From Azonexaceae bacterium (GTDB lineage Bacteria > Pseudomonadota > Gammaproteobacteria > Burkholderiales > Rhodocyclaceae), in NCBI GenBank assembly GCA_009469685.1, contig SSTA01000234.1:1-7544 (forward strand): DNA of 7,544 nucleotides, in the 5' to 3' direction. Position 1 is the first letter of the stretch. Every line of letters starts with the position of its first letter. Both the position numbers and the translations under genes were made by a program. The notes under the pieces are model-generated. The model was not told where the DNA came from. It saw only the letters and a list, made by a program, of their open reading frames with translations, and ran no database searches. Shown here piece after piece: positions 1 to 6,017 of the stretch.

Positions 1-108
1 GTCGTCCCCGGCGGCGCCGAAGAGCGGGCTCGGCAGCAGCGCTTCCTCCAGTACCGCGGTTTTTCCGCTGACGCCATCCGGCGCGCTCTTGCCGGCGGCG
101 AGGATTGA
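1..108 (+). CDS. recX: RecX C-terminal end (partial, 5' end outside window)
   Basis: Frame 1 is open from the first base to a TGA at 106–108, giving 35 residues. They include the segment [20 protein letters not shown], which has the shape of the last three-helix repeat of RecX: a basic RFL-x3-RGFS core, then an amphipathic helix and a short acidic tail. RecX proteins bind RecA filaments and modulate their extension and recombinase activity. Only the tail is visible, so the call rests on one motif. The stop is 4 bases before the lptB ATG, and the lptB ribosome binding site lies inside the last codons, so the two genes are probably co-transcribed. An LptA tail was considered because lptA is the usual neighbour, but no frame here reads like one. 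Confidence 0.7.
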   Translation, partial: VVPGGAEERARQQRFLQYRGFSADAIRRALAGGED

Positions 109-112
109 CCTG

Positions 113-850
113 ATGGACAACCCGACTGCAGCCACTCTCTCGGCCCACAATCTCAACAAGCGCTACAAGGCGCGCACCGTCGTCCACGATGTCTCCTTCG
201 AAGTGAAGAGCGGCGAAGTCGTCGGTCTTCTGGGGCCCAACGGGGCCGGCAAGACCACCTGCTTCTACATGATCGTCGGCCTCGTCCCGGCCGACGGCGG
301 CGACGTCTATATCAACGACGTCAAACTCTCCCATCTGCCCATGCATGCCCGGGCGCGCCAGGGCCTCTCCTATCTGCCCCAGGAGGCATCGGTCTTCCGC
401 AAACTCAATGTCGAGGACAATATCCGCGCCGTGCTCGAGCTGCAGGAACTCGAAGCCTCAGCCATCGCCGACCGCCTGGAATTTCTCCTGGCGGAACTGC
501 ATATCGGCCACGTGCGCGATGTCAATGCCGCCGCCCTCTCGGGCGGCGAGCGCCGGCGGGTTGAGATCGCCCGCGCTCTGGCCACGCGGCCCCGCTTCAT
601 CCTGCTCGACGAGCCCTTCGCCGGGGTGGATCCCATCGCGGTGCTCGAGATCCAGAAGATCATCCGCTTCCTCAAGGAACGGGGAATCGGCGTCCTCATC
701 ACCGACCATAACGTACGTGAAACCCTCGGGATCTGCGACCACGCCTACATCATCAATACCGGCGAGGTCCTTGCCGCTGGACGGCCGGCGGAAATCGTGG
801 AGAATGAAAGCGTGCGTAAAGTTTATCTGGGCGAGAACTTCCGTCTCTGA
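113..850 (+). CDS. lptB: LPS export ABC transporter ATP-binding protein LptB
   Basis: This is the cytoplasmic ATPase that, with LptF, LptG and LptC, extracts lipopolysaccharide from the inner membrane and drives it along the LptA bridge to the outer membrane. The 245-residue product has all ABC ATPase motifs: Walker A GPNGAGKT (41–48), Q-loop Gln90 within [11 protein letters not shown], signature LSGGE (142–146), Walker B ILLDE with catalytic Glu167, and the switch His199 in TDHNVRET. The QEASVFRKL segment and the [12 protein letters not shown] stretch are typical of LptB rather than of amino-acid or metal importers. I start it at ATG 113. A TTG at 89 in the same frame would add eight residues but overlap recX more deeply, and AGGA at 101–104 is well placed for ATG 113. 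The length matches the family (about 240). It is followed 14 bases later by rpoN, the classic order. Confidence 0.96.
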   Translation: MDNPTAATLSAHNLNKRYKARTVVHDVSFEVKSGEVVGLLGPNGAGKTTCFYMIVGLVPADGGDVYINDVKLSHLPMHARARQGLSYLPQEASVFRKLNVEDNIRAVLELQELEASAIADRLEFLLAELHIGHVRDVNAAALSGGERRRVEIARALATRPRFILLDEPFAGVDPIAVLEIQKIIRFLKERGIGVLITDHNVRETLGICDHAYIINTGEVLAAGRPAEIVENESVRKVYLGENFRL

Positions 851-864
851 CCGAATCGTCTCTC

Positions 865-2322
865 ATGAAGCCCGCCCTCCAGCTCAAACTCTCCCAACAT
901 CTGGCGCTGACGCCCCAGTTGCAGCAGTCGATCAAACTGCTGCAACTGTCGACCCTGGAGATGAATCAGGAGATCGAGCGCTACCTCCTGGAAAATCCCC
1001 TGTTGGAGAGGGAGGATGAAGGAGATTCCTGGAGCCCGGCTAGATCGACGGAGGCGGCCCCTGGAGAGACGCGGGAAGCGCCGGCCGAACGGGAGGAAGG
1101 CGAAAGCGATCGGGACACCGCGGTCGAAGCTCCGGAACCGCCTCCCGGAGGTGACGACGACCGCTGGGCAAGCGACGCCGGAACTTTTACCGGTGCCGGC
1201 CGGGACGAAGACGACGATTCCGACGGCCACGATGTCCATGCCGGTACCACCAGCCTGCGCGACCATCTCGTTTGGCAGTTGGGCATGACCCAGCTCTCGG
1301 AGCGGGACCGCAGTCTGGTCCGTTTCCTCATCGAAGCTCTGGACGACGACGGCTACCTGACCACTCCGCTGGAGGAACTCTGGCAGACCCTCCCGCCGGA
1401 ATACGAAATCGAACCCGAAGAACTCGAAATCGCGCTCCACCACATCCAGCACTTCGATCCCACCGGTGTCGGCGCCCGCGACCCGCGGGAATGCCTGACC
1501 CTCCAATTGAAGGCCCGGGAGTCCGACTACGACCGCGATCTCGCCCTGGCCATCGTCGACAAGCACCTGGACCTCCTGGCCGCCCGCGATTTCGTCAAGC
1601 TGCGGCGGCTCCTGAACGTTGACGACGAAGACCTCCGCGCGGCCCATGCCCTCATCGTCGGGTTGGACCCCCGCCCCGGCGCCCGCTTTGCCCCCCTCGA
1701 CACCCGCTACATCGTCCCCGACGTGATGGTGAAAAAGCTCAAGGGCAAGTGGACGGCGTACATCAATCCGGACGCCTACCCGCGCCTGCGGGTCAATCGC
1801 CTCTACGCCGAAATCCTCGCCAAACAGCGGCGCGGCAACGGCAACCTCTCCGGCCAGTTGCAGGAGGCGCGTTGGCTGATCAAGAACGTCCAGCAACGCT
1901 TCGAAACCATCCAACGCGTCACCCAGACCATCGTCGACCGCCAGCGCCAGTTCTTCGAACACGGCGAAGTCGCCATGCGTCCCCTGGTGCTGCGCGAAAT
2001 CGCCGACATCCTCGGCCTGCACGAATCGACCGTCTCCCGGGTCACCAGCCAGAAATACATGGCGACGCCGCGGGGCATTTTCGAGTTGAAGTACTTCTTC
2101 GGCAGCCATGTGGCGACCGATACCGGCGGAGCCTGTTCCGCCACCGCCATCCGCGCCCTGATCAAGCAATTGATCGGCAACGAGGATGGCAAGAAACCCT
2201 TGTCGGATAGCCAAATATCCGAAATACTAGGCCAGCAGGGAATCGTTGTGGCGCGCCGGACGGTCGCCAAATACCGCGAGGCCCTCAACATCCCGCCGGT
2301 CAATTTGAGAAAGACCCTGTAA
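865..2322 (+). CDS. rpoN: RNA polymerase sigma-54 factor RpoN
   Basis: Sigma-54 directs RNA polymerase to −24/−12 promoters, which need AAA+ activators to open. It controls nitrogen metabolism, motility and other functions. The 485-residue protein has the expected layout. Region I (1–48) is Gln/Leu-rich, beginning MKPALQLKLSQHLALTPQLQQ. A low-complexity acidic region II spans about 49–128. The core-binding region covers about 129–320. A helix-turn-helix lies at about 376–397 (LREIADILGLHESTVSRVTS). The RpoN box ARRTVAKYRE at 463–472 recognises the −24 element. The acidic linker is the part most variable between species. No Shine-Dalgarno is visible before ATG 865, and lptB stops 14 bases upstream, so translation is probably coupled to lptB. 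The long open frame on the opposite strand is a codon-bias shadow. Confidence 0.98.
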   Translation: MKPALQLKLSQHLALTPQLQQSIKLLQLSTLEMNQEIERYLLENPLLEREDEGDSWSPARSTEAAPGETREAPAEREEGESDRDTAVEAPEPPPGGDDDRWASDAGTFTGAGRDEDDDSDGHDVHAGTTSLRDHLVWQLGMTQLSERDRSLVRFLIEALDDDGYLTTPLEELWQTLPPEYEIEPEELEIALHHIQHFDPTGVGARDPRECLTLQLKARESDYDRDLALAIVDKHLDLLAARDFVKLRRLLNVDDEDLRAAHALIVGLDPRPGARFAPLDTRYIVPDVMVKKLKGKWTAYINPDAYPRLRVNRLYAEILAKQRRGNGNLSGQLQEARWLIKNVQQRFETIQRVTQTIVDRQRQFFEHGEVAMRPLVLREIADILGLHESTVSRVTSQKYMATPRGIFELKYFFGSHVATDTGGACSATAIRALIKQLIGNEDGKKPLSDSQISEILGQQGIVVARRTVAKYREALNIPPVNLRKTL

Positions 2323-2334
2323 TAAGGAGCAATC

Positions 2335-2658
2335 ATGAATCTGCAGATCAGCGGCCATCACATCGAAGTTACTCCGGCACTCCGCGAATATGTCGAAAAC
2401 AAGCTGGACCCCGTCGTCCGCCACTTCGACCGGGTGACCGGCGTCAGCGTGATCCTCTCGGTAGAAAAGCTGAAGCAGAGGGCGGAAGTGACCGTGCACG
2501 TCCCGGGCAAGGACATCTTCGTCGAAAACGCCGGCGACGATCTCTATGCTTCCATCGATGCGCTATTCGACAAGCTCGACCGTCAAGTCCAGAAATACAA
2601 GCAGAAAGTTCAAGACCATCACCGCGGCGACAAGGCCGCCCACCACATGGCCGAATAG
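2335..2658 (+). CDS. hpf: Ribosome hibernation promoting factor, short form
   Basis: HPF binds the 30S subunit near the A and P sites and helps convert idle 70S ribosomes to inactive 100S dimers when growth slows. The 107-residue protein is the short (HPF/YhbH) type without the C-terminal dimerisation domain of long HPF. It opens with [24 protein letters not shown] and carries the diagnostic [22 protein letters not shown] segment at about 69–90, followed by a basic, His-rich tail. The Shine-Dalgarno AAGGAG at 2324–2329 sits 5 bases before ATG, directly after the rpoN stop. It is a conserved member of rpoN operons. The strong ribosome site suggests more translation per transcript than for rpoN. 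Confidence 0.95.
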   Translation: MNLQISGHHIEVTPALREYVENKLDPVVRHFDRVTGVSVILSVEKLKQRAEVTVHVPGKDIFVENAGDDLYASIDALFDKLDRQVQKYKQKVQDHHRGDKAAHHMAE

Positions 2659-2673
2659 GCCGCCATGCCTCCT

Positions 2674-2700
2674 TGGCCGGTGCCCTGCGGGTGCTGGCCA
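2674..2700 (+). terminator. Stable RNA stem-loop between hpf and ptsN (attenuator or processing site)
   Basis: Positions 2674–2685 pair with 2689–2700 to give an unbroken 12-bp RNA stem (nine Watson-Crick pairs, three G·U) closed by the triloop UGC. It begins 15 bases after the hpf stop and ends 16 bases before the ptsN ATG. There is no downstream run of T (the sequence continues CGGCTAAGTT), so it is not a classical intrinsic terminator. It could pause polymerase, protect the hpf 3' end, or be an RNase target that separates hpf from ptsN expression. The pairing is read directly from the sequence; the function is inference. Confidence 0.5.
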
Positions 2701-2716
2701 CGGCTAAGTTCCCCCC

Positions 2717-3163
2717 ATGAATCCCTTCGTCAAACTCCTGCCGGTCGCCCATGTCGTCCTCGACCTCGAAGCCGGCAGCAAGAAGCGGGTCTTCGAGCAG
2801 GCCGGACTTCTTTTTGAAAACCATGTCGGAATCGCCTGCTCGGCGGTTTTCGACAGCCTCTTCGCCCGCGAGAAACTGGGTTCCACCGGGCTCGGCCAGG
2901 GGATTGCCATTCCCCACGGCCGCATCAAGGGCCTCCGACAGGCGACCGGGGCCTTCCTCCGGCTCACGCAGCCGGTCCCCTTCGATTCACCGGACGGCCG
3001 TCCGGTGAACCTCCTCTTTGTCTTGCTGGTGCCCGAACAGGCCACCGAAGAACACCTCCAAATCCTGTCGGAACTTGCCCAGCGCTTTGCCGACCGCAGC
3101 TTCCGCGAGGCCTTGGTCGAGGCTGCCGACCCGGCGGCGGTGGTCGCTCTGTTCCAGAAATAG
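2717..3163 (+). CDS. ptsN: Nitrogen PTS EIIA component (EIIA-Ntr)
   Basis: EIIA-Ntr is the terminal phosphoacceptor of the nitrogen phosphotransferase chain (PtsP–NPr/HPr–PtsN). It regulates potassium handling, nitrogen metabolism and envelope stress by protein contacts instead of moving sugar. The 148 residues form one PTS EIIA type-2 domain. The phosphorylated histidine is His67 in GQGIAIPHGRI, and the second conserved histidine is His113 in ATEEHLQILSELAQ. The segment FDSPDGRPVNLLFVLLVP is family-typical. An in-frame TAA at 2705–2707 leaves ATG 2717 as the only sensible start. No Shine-Dalgarno precedes it, only a run of six C, so initiation is probably weak or coupled. hprK begins 10 bases after its stop. 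A 24-bp palindrome lies within the coding region at 2986–3009. Confidence 0.95.
   Translation: MNPFVKLLPVAHVVLDLEAGSKKRVFEQAGLLFENHVGIACSAVFDSLFAREKLGSTGLGQGIAIPHGRIKGLRQATGAFLRLTQPVPFDSPDGRPVNLLFVLLVPEQATEEHLQILSELAQRFADRSFREALVEAADPAAVVALFQK
2986..3009. repeat. 24-bp perfect palindrome inside ptsN
   Basis: The half-site TTCACCGGACGG at 2986–2997 is followed immediately by its exact reverse complement at 2998–3009; symmetry breaks at 2985/3010. The bases encode the family-conserved SPDGRPV region of EIIA-Ntr, so part of the symmetry may simply follow from the protein. On RNA it would fold to a 10-bp stem with a GGCC loop. A dimeric regulator site is possible but unproven. Confidence 0.5.
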
Positions 3164-3173
3164 GCAGTCGTCG

Positions 3174-4109
3174 GTGCGGCACATCAGTCTCGACCAACTG
3201 TACGAAGACAATCGCGACAAGCTCTTGCTCAACTGGGTGGTCGCGCACGGCGCCGAGCGCCGCATCGAGCTCAAGACCTCGAACAATTACGGCGCCGACG
3301 TCGTCGGCCACATCAACGTGATCCACCCCGAACGGCTTCAGGTCATGGGGCTGGCGGAATATGACTGGGTCCAGCGCATCGGCGAGGGCAAATTCCGGCA
3401 CCAGTTTCAGGAACTGCTCGCCGCCCAGTCTCCCGCGATCATCATCGCCGAGGGCCTGGCCCCGCCGGAAGCCCTCTTCCTCGCCTGCGAGGCGAGCGAG
3501 ACTCCGCTGCTCACCACGCCGAAACCCTGTTCGGCGGTCATCGACCTCCTGCGCATCTATCTATCCCGGAGGCTGGCCGATACCACCAGCCTGCACGGCG
3601 TGTTCATGGACGTGCTGGGCATGGGGGTCCTGATTACCGGCGATTCCGGCGTCGGCAAGTCCGAGCTCGCCCTAGAGCTCATTTCCCGCGGCCATGGCCT
3701 GGTGGCCGACGACGTCGTCGAGATGGCACGCATCGCCCCGGCCACCATCGAGGGACGCTGCCCGGGCATGCTGCGGGATTTCCTAGAAGTCCGCGGCCTC
3801 GGGCTCCTGAATATCCGCACCATCTTTGGCGAGACGGCCTCTCGCCGCAAGATGAAATTGAAGCTCATCGTCCATTTGCAACGGCCCGCCCAGGGGATGG
3901 AATCTCCGCGGCTTCCCCTCGATGCCCAGAACCAGGAAGTGCTCGGAGTCCCCATCCGCAAGGTCGTCATTCCGGTGGCCGCGGGACGCAACCTCGCCGT
4001 GCTGCTGGAAGCGGCAGTACGCAATACCATCCTCCAGTTGCGCGGCATCGACGGCATGCAGGACTTCATCGAGAGACAACAACGCATCATGCTTGACGAG
4101 GATGCTTGA
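3174..4109 (+). CDS. hprK: HPr kinase/phosphorylase
   Basis: HprK phosphorylates a serine of HPr-type phosphocarriers with ATP or pyrophosphate, and removes the phosphate by phosphorolysis. It thus links carbon and energy state to PTS output. I start at GTG 3174, giving 311 residues that begin MRHISLDQLYEDNRDKL, the usual N-terminus. The frame is open further upstream but only inside ptsN. The N-terminal domain spans about 1–125. Active-site features are His141 in LHGVFMDV, the Walker A GDSGVGKS (156–163), the acidic pair Asp179–Asp180 in LVADDVVE, and the signature EVRGLGLLNIRTIFG (205–219) with Glu205. All are intact, so it should be active. The start is 10 bases after ptsN, without a strong Shine-Dalgarno, which suggests coupling. 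In many betaproteobacteria rapZ follows; here a secreted PsiF-type gene does. Confidence 0.95.
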   Translation: MRHISLDQLYEDNRDKLLLNWVVAHGAERRIELKTSNNYGADVVGHINVIHPERLQVMGLAEYDWVQRIGEGKFRHQFQELLAAQSPAIIIAEGLAPPEALFLACEASETPLLTTPKPCSAVIDLLRIYLSRRLADTTSLHGVFMDVLGMGVLITGDSGVGKSELALELISRGHGLVADDVVEMARIAPATIEGRCPGMLRDFLEVRGLGLLNIRTIFGETASRRKMKLKLIVHLQRPAQGMESPRLPLDAQNQEVLGVPIRKVVIPVAAGRNLAVLLEAAVRNTILQLRGIDGMQDFIERQQRIMLDEDA

Positions 4110-4121
4110 TTCACAGATATT
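4093..4121 (+). promoter_or_regulatory. Candidate sigma-70 promoter for the PsiF-type gene
   Basis: TTGACG (4093–4098) matches five of six −35 bases. A 17-base spacer leads to GATATT (4116–4121), which matches four of six −10 bases, including the key second A and final T. Transcription would begin near 4128, giving a leader of roughly 27 bases with the ribosome site. It overlaps the 3' end of hprK. A second, poorer pair (TTGATT 4106–4111 with CATTCA 4129–4134) was judged unlikely. Confidence 0.4.
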
Positions 4122-4154
4122 GCACCGGCATTCAACCCTCACCTAGGAGAAACC

Positions 4155-4448
4155 ATGAAACTCGCTATTGCAATGATTTCGCTGGCCTTTGCCTGTGTCG
4201 CTGGTACCGCCCAGGCTGCCACTGCGCAGCAGACCAAAATGAAGGAATGCAACGCCACCGCCGGCGAGAAAGCCCTCAAAGGCGACGAACGCAAGGCCTT
4301 CATGAAGGAGTGCCTGTCGGCCAAACCCGCCGCCAGCGGCAAGACCGCCCAGCAGGAAAAGATGAAGACCTGCAACAAGGAAGCTGGCGAGAAAGCCCTC
4401 AAGGGCGCCGAACGCAAGAAGTTCATGTCCGAGTGTCTCAAGGGCTGA
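4155..4448 (+). CDS. Secreted PsiF-repeat protein
   Basis: A 97-residue exported protein. Residues 1–21 are a Sec signal peptide (basic MK start, hydrophobic core, AQA cleavage site before Ala22). Two PsiF-type repeats follow at 23–54 and 64–95, each of the form QQ-x-KM-x2-C … GEKALKG-x-ERK-x-FM-x-EC. Each repeat carries two cysteines 21 residues apart (32/53 and 73/94), which could form disulfides in the periplasm. PsiF of enteric bacteria is induced by phosphate starvation, but its molecular role is unknown, so no function is assigned. AGGAGA at 4145–4150 is an excellent ribosome site. A candidate promoter precedes the gene and an intrinsic terminator follows it, so it can be made as its own short, abundant message. 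No Pho box was recognised. Confidence 0.88.
   Translation: MKLAIAMISLAFACVAGTAQAATAQQTKMKECNATAGEKALKGDERKAFMKECLSAKPAASGKTAQQEKMKTCNKEAGEKALKGAERKKFMSECLKG
4221..4439 (+). repeat. Internal duplication in the PsiF-type gene (period 123 bases)
   Basis: The two 32-residue repeats (4221–4316 and 4344–4439) are offset by 123 bases. Their most conserved DNA, 4263–4295 versus 4386–4418, differs at only two of 33 bases, one synonymous (Lys codon AAA/AAG) and one changing Asp to Ala. The conservation at nucleotide level suggests recent duplication, gene conversion, or strong constraint. Confidence 0.85.
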
Positions 4449-4469
4449 TCCTGGCGTCCCGTCATCCAC

Positions 4470-4494
4470 GCCGGCCCGATCGGGCCGGCCTTTT
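4470..4494 (+). terminator. Intrinsic terminator after the PsiF-type gene
   Basis: An 8-bp all-G/C stem (4470–4477 with 4482–4489) closed by GATC is followed by C and four T (4491–4494). It starts 21 bases after the stop codon. The stem plus loop is itself a perfect palindrome. The T run is short, so read-through into the next gene is plausible. The next ATG is only 24 bases downstream. Confidence 0.8.
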
Positions 4495-4518
4495 CCCTGA
4501 AGATTGGCGCCACGGACC

Positions 4519-5178
4519 ATGAAGATACCGCTCCTCGCCCTGGCCCTCTTGGCCACTCTCACCGGCAATGCCGCCGCCTTCAGTTTTTCCGAAGAGGAGC
4601 AGAACGAAAAGGCGGCGTCCGATGCCGCCCGCCAACGTCACGCGTCCCTTCTGGCGACGCCGTGCAAGCAGGCGCTCAAGGACAAGCGCATCATGGTCGT
4701 CGTCGGTCAGCGGACCGCCAAGGGCATGCTGTCGGACCAAGGCAGCTTTTCGGCCCATTTCCAGGCCATAGACAAACGCCTGAAGCGCCTGGGACTCAAT
4801 TCCATTTCCCAGGAAGAGATGAAGGCCAAGGTCGCCCAGGCCGAGATTGACGCCTATCTGAACAACGACATGGAAGCGGCCCTCAACGCCTCCAAGAAGA
4901 TGACCTCCGATTTCATCCTGCGGGGCGTCATTTCCAGCCGCACCGGCTATAACCAGATGGTGCGCCTGCCAGAAGTCTATGTCAGCATGAGCTTCACCCT
5001 GACCGGCGCCGACGGCCGGATGATTTCCGAAGCCAGCGGCGCCGCCGAATCCTATTCCAACAGCGATGTCGGCGGCATGGCGGTGACCCTCATCAACGAG
5101 CAGGCCGAAGGCGTTGTCGCCCGCTTGTACAGCGACTATTGCCGCAAGGCAGGCATCGGCGGGAAGAACAAGAAATAA
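4519..5178 (+). CDS. Exported protein, possibly CsgG/LpoB-like fold
   Basis: A 219-residue protein I do not recognise by name. Residues 1–20 are a Sec signal peptide (hydrophobic stretch, AAA before Phe21). The mature part opens with a charged helical segment (25–41). A β-strand follows (RIMVVVGQRT, 57–66), then a helix (78–91), a long Lys/Glu/Ala-rich helical segment (98–128), a strand (DFILRGVIS, 131–139), and a long hairpin (about 150–178: PEVYVSMSFTLTGADGRMIS). It ends in a helix with Cys208, which could pair with Cys49. This β–α–β–α–ββ order, with a variable loop before a hairpin containing a DGRM-type turn, resembles CsgG/LpoB/TolB-N-like domains; the assignment is weak. ATG 4519 is chosen over an upstream TTG because it gives a clean signal peptide. 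Its ribosome site is poor. The next gene starts 20 bases on and encodes a protein of similar layout. Confidence 0.6.
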   Translation: MKIPLLALALLATLTGNAAAFSFSEEEQNEKAASDAARQRHASLLATPCKQALKDKRIMVVVGQRTAKGMLSDQGSFSAHFQAIDKRLKRLGLNSISQEEMKAKVAQAEIDAYLNNDMEAALNASKKMTSDFILRGVISSRTGYNQMVRLPEVYVSMSFTLTGADGRMISEASGAAESYSNSDVGGMAVTLINEQAEGVVARLYSDYCRKAGIGGKNKK

Positions 5179-5198
5179 TCCGCCCAGGAGGTTTAGAC

Positions 5199-5996
5199 AT
5201 GAATTCTCGCTCCCTCGCAATTGTCCTCGGCGCCACGTTGCTGATCGGCATTGCCCGCGCCCAGCCGGTCTTTGACAATCCATCCCCCACGGCGGGAAGC
5301 GGAACCTCGAAACAAGCCAACGAAATGGCCGACAAGGGCATGTACAAGCCCATCGAGTACCAGAACGCGGGCAAGCCCGGCCCCGCGCTGATCGTCATCC
5401 CCGGCGAGATCAAGAGCAGCAACGCCTCCTTCACCCAGAAATTCGGCCCCAACAATATCGCCGACTACGCCGAACTCGAACTCGGCAAGGCCAATTTCAA
5501 GATTCTCGAGCGGGCCGATCTGGGGCCTTTGCTCAACGAATTCACCCTCGCTTACTCCATGGGCGATCCCCAGGCGGCGCGCAAGATACTCCAGAAGGGT
5601 AAATTCAAGACCACCAAATTCGTGGTCAAGTTCGACATCCTCAAGGCCGAGCCGGTCGCCCAGGCCCAGCAGGGATTCGACGGCCGCGCCGTCGGCTCCC
5701 TCATCGGCATCCTGGGCGGCAGCCGGGGGTCTTCGGCGGCCGGGGTTGCGGTGGGTTCGGTGAAAACCGAGGAATCCAGTGGAGTATGGATCATCGGCAT
5801 GCGTTACAAGATCATCGACGCCAATACCACGGAGCAGGTAGCGACCGGGTATACCGAGGAGAAAATGGAGCTGGGGGCCAAAGGCACTTCGGTGCTGGGC
5901 TTTTCGAGCGGCTCCTCCGGCGGCCTGACGCTGGATTCGCTGGTGCAGCGCCTGATCCAGAAGAACGTCTGGGAAATCGACTCCAAATACAAATGA
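5199..5996 (+). CDS. CsgG-family exported protein without lipobox
   Basis: A 265-residue protein related to CsgG, the outer-membrane curli secretion channel subunit. Residues 1–21 are a signal peptide ending ARA before Gln22. There is no cysteine anywhere, so unlike CsgG it cannot be a lipoprotein. Family-like features are a first strand ALIVIPGEI (63–71), a helix, then FKILERADLGPLLNE (100–114), which parallels the LERQGLQNLLNE region of CsgG. Further on are the strand KFVVKFDILKA (140–150), a hairpin GVWIIGMRYKIIDANTTEQVATG (195–217), and a C-terminal helix ending NVWEID, near the LWDL end of CsgG. A Gly/Ser-rich hydrophobic stretch (166–187) sits near where CsgG has a membrane hairpin. AGGAGG (5186–5191), 7 bases before ATG, fixes the start. 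The function is not established; an envelope scaffold or channel component is inferred. Confidence 0.75.
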   Translation: MNSRSLAIVLGATLLIGIARAQPVFDNPSPTAGSGTSKQANEMADKGMYKPIEYQNAGKPGPALIVIPGEIKSSNASFTQKFGPNNIADYAELELGKANFKILERADLGPLLNEFTLAYSMGDPQAARKILQKGKFKTTKFVVKFDILKAEPVAQAQQGFDGRAVGSLIGILGGSRGSSAAGVAVGSVKTEESSGVWIIGMRYKIIDANTTEQVATGYTEEKMELGAKGTSVLGFSSGSSGGLTLDSLVQRLIQKNVWEIDSKYK

Positions 5997-6017
5997 GCAC
6001 CGCCCCGGGAGGGCACG

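Noticed and set aside
89..112. TTG start at 89 for LptB
   Set aside because: The eight extra residues are not typical of LptB and overlap recX. ATG 113 has a properly spaced AGGA.
823..2214. Long open frame on the minus strand across rpoN (463 codons)
   Set aside because: It lies wholly opposite rpoN, whose protein is unmistakable. Its translation is low-complexity and unlike any family I know, as expected from high GC at third codon positions.
3018..3173. Longer N-terminus for HprK starting within ptsN
   Set aside because: The added residues are an out-of-frame reading of ptsN, rich in Arg, Ser and Pro. GTG 3174 gives the usual HprK N-terminus and length.
4164..4199. Cys14 of the PsiF-type protein as a lipoprotein site
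   Set aside because: The residues before it (LAFA) place Phe at the −2 position, a poor lipobox, and a normal AQA signal peptidase site follows.
4462..5283. Minus-strand open frame of 273 codons opposite the first exported gene
   Set aside because: It is antisense to a gene with a clear signal peptide, and it crosses the terminator and the next gene's ribosome site. The product is Gly/Ala-rich without recognisable motifs.
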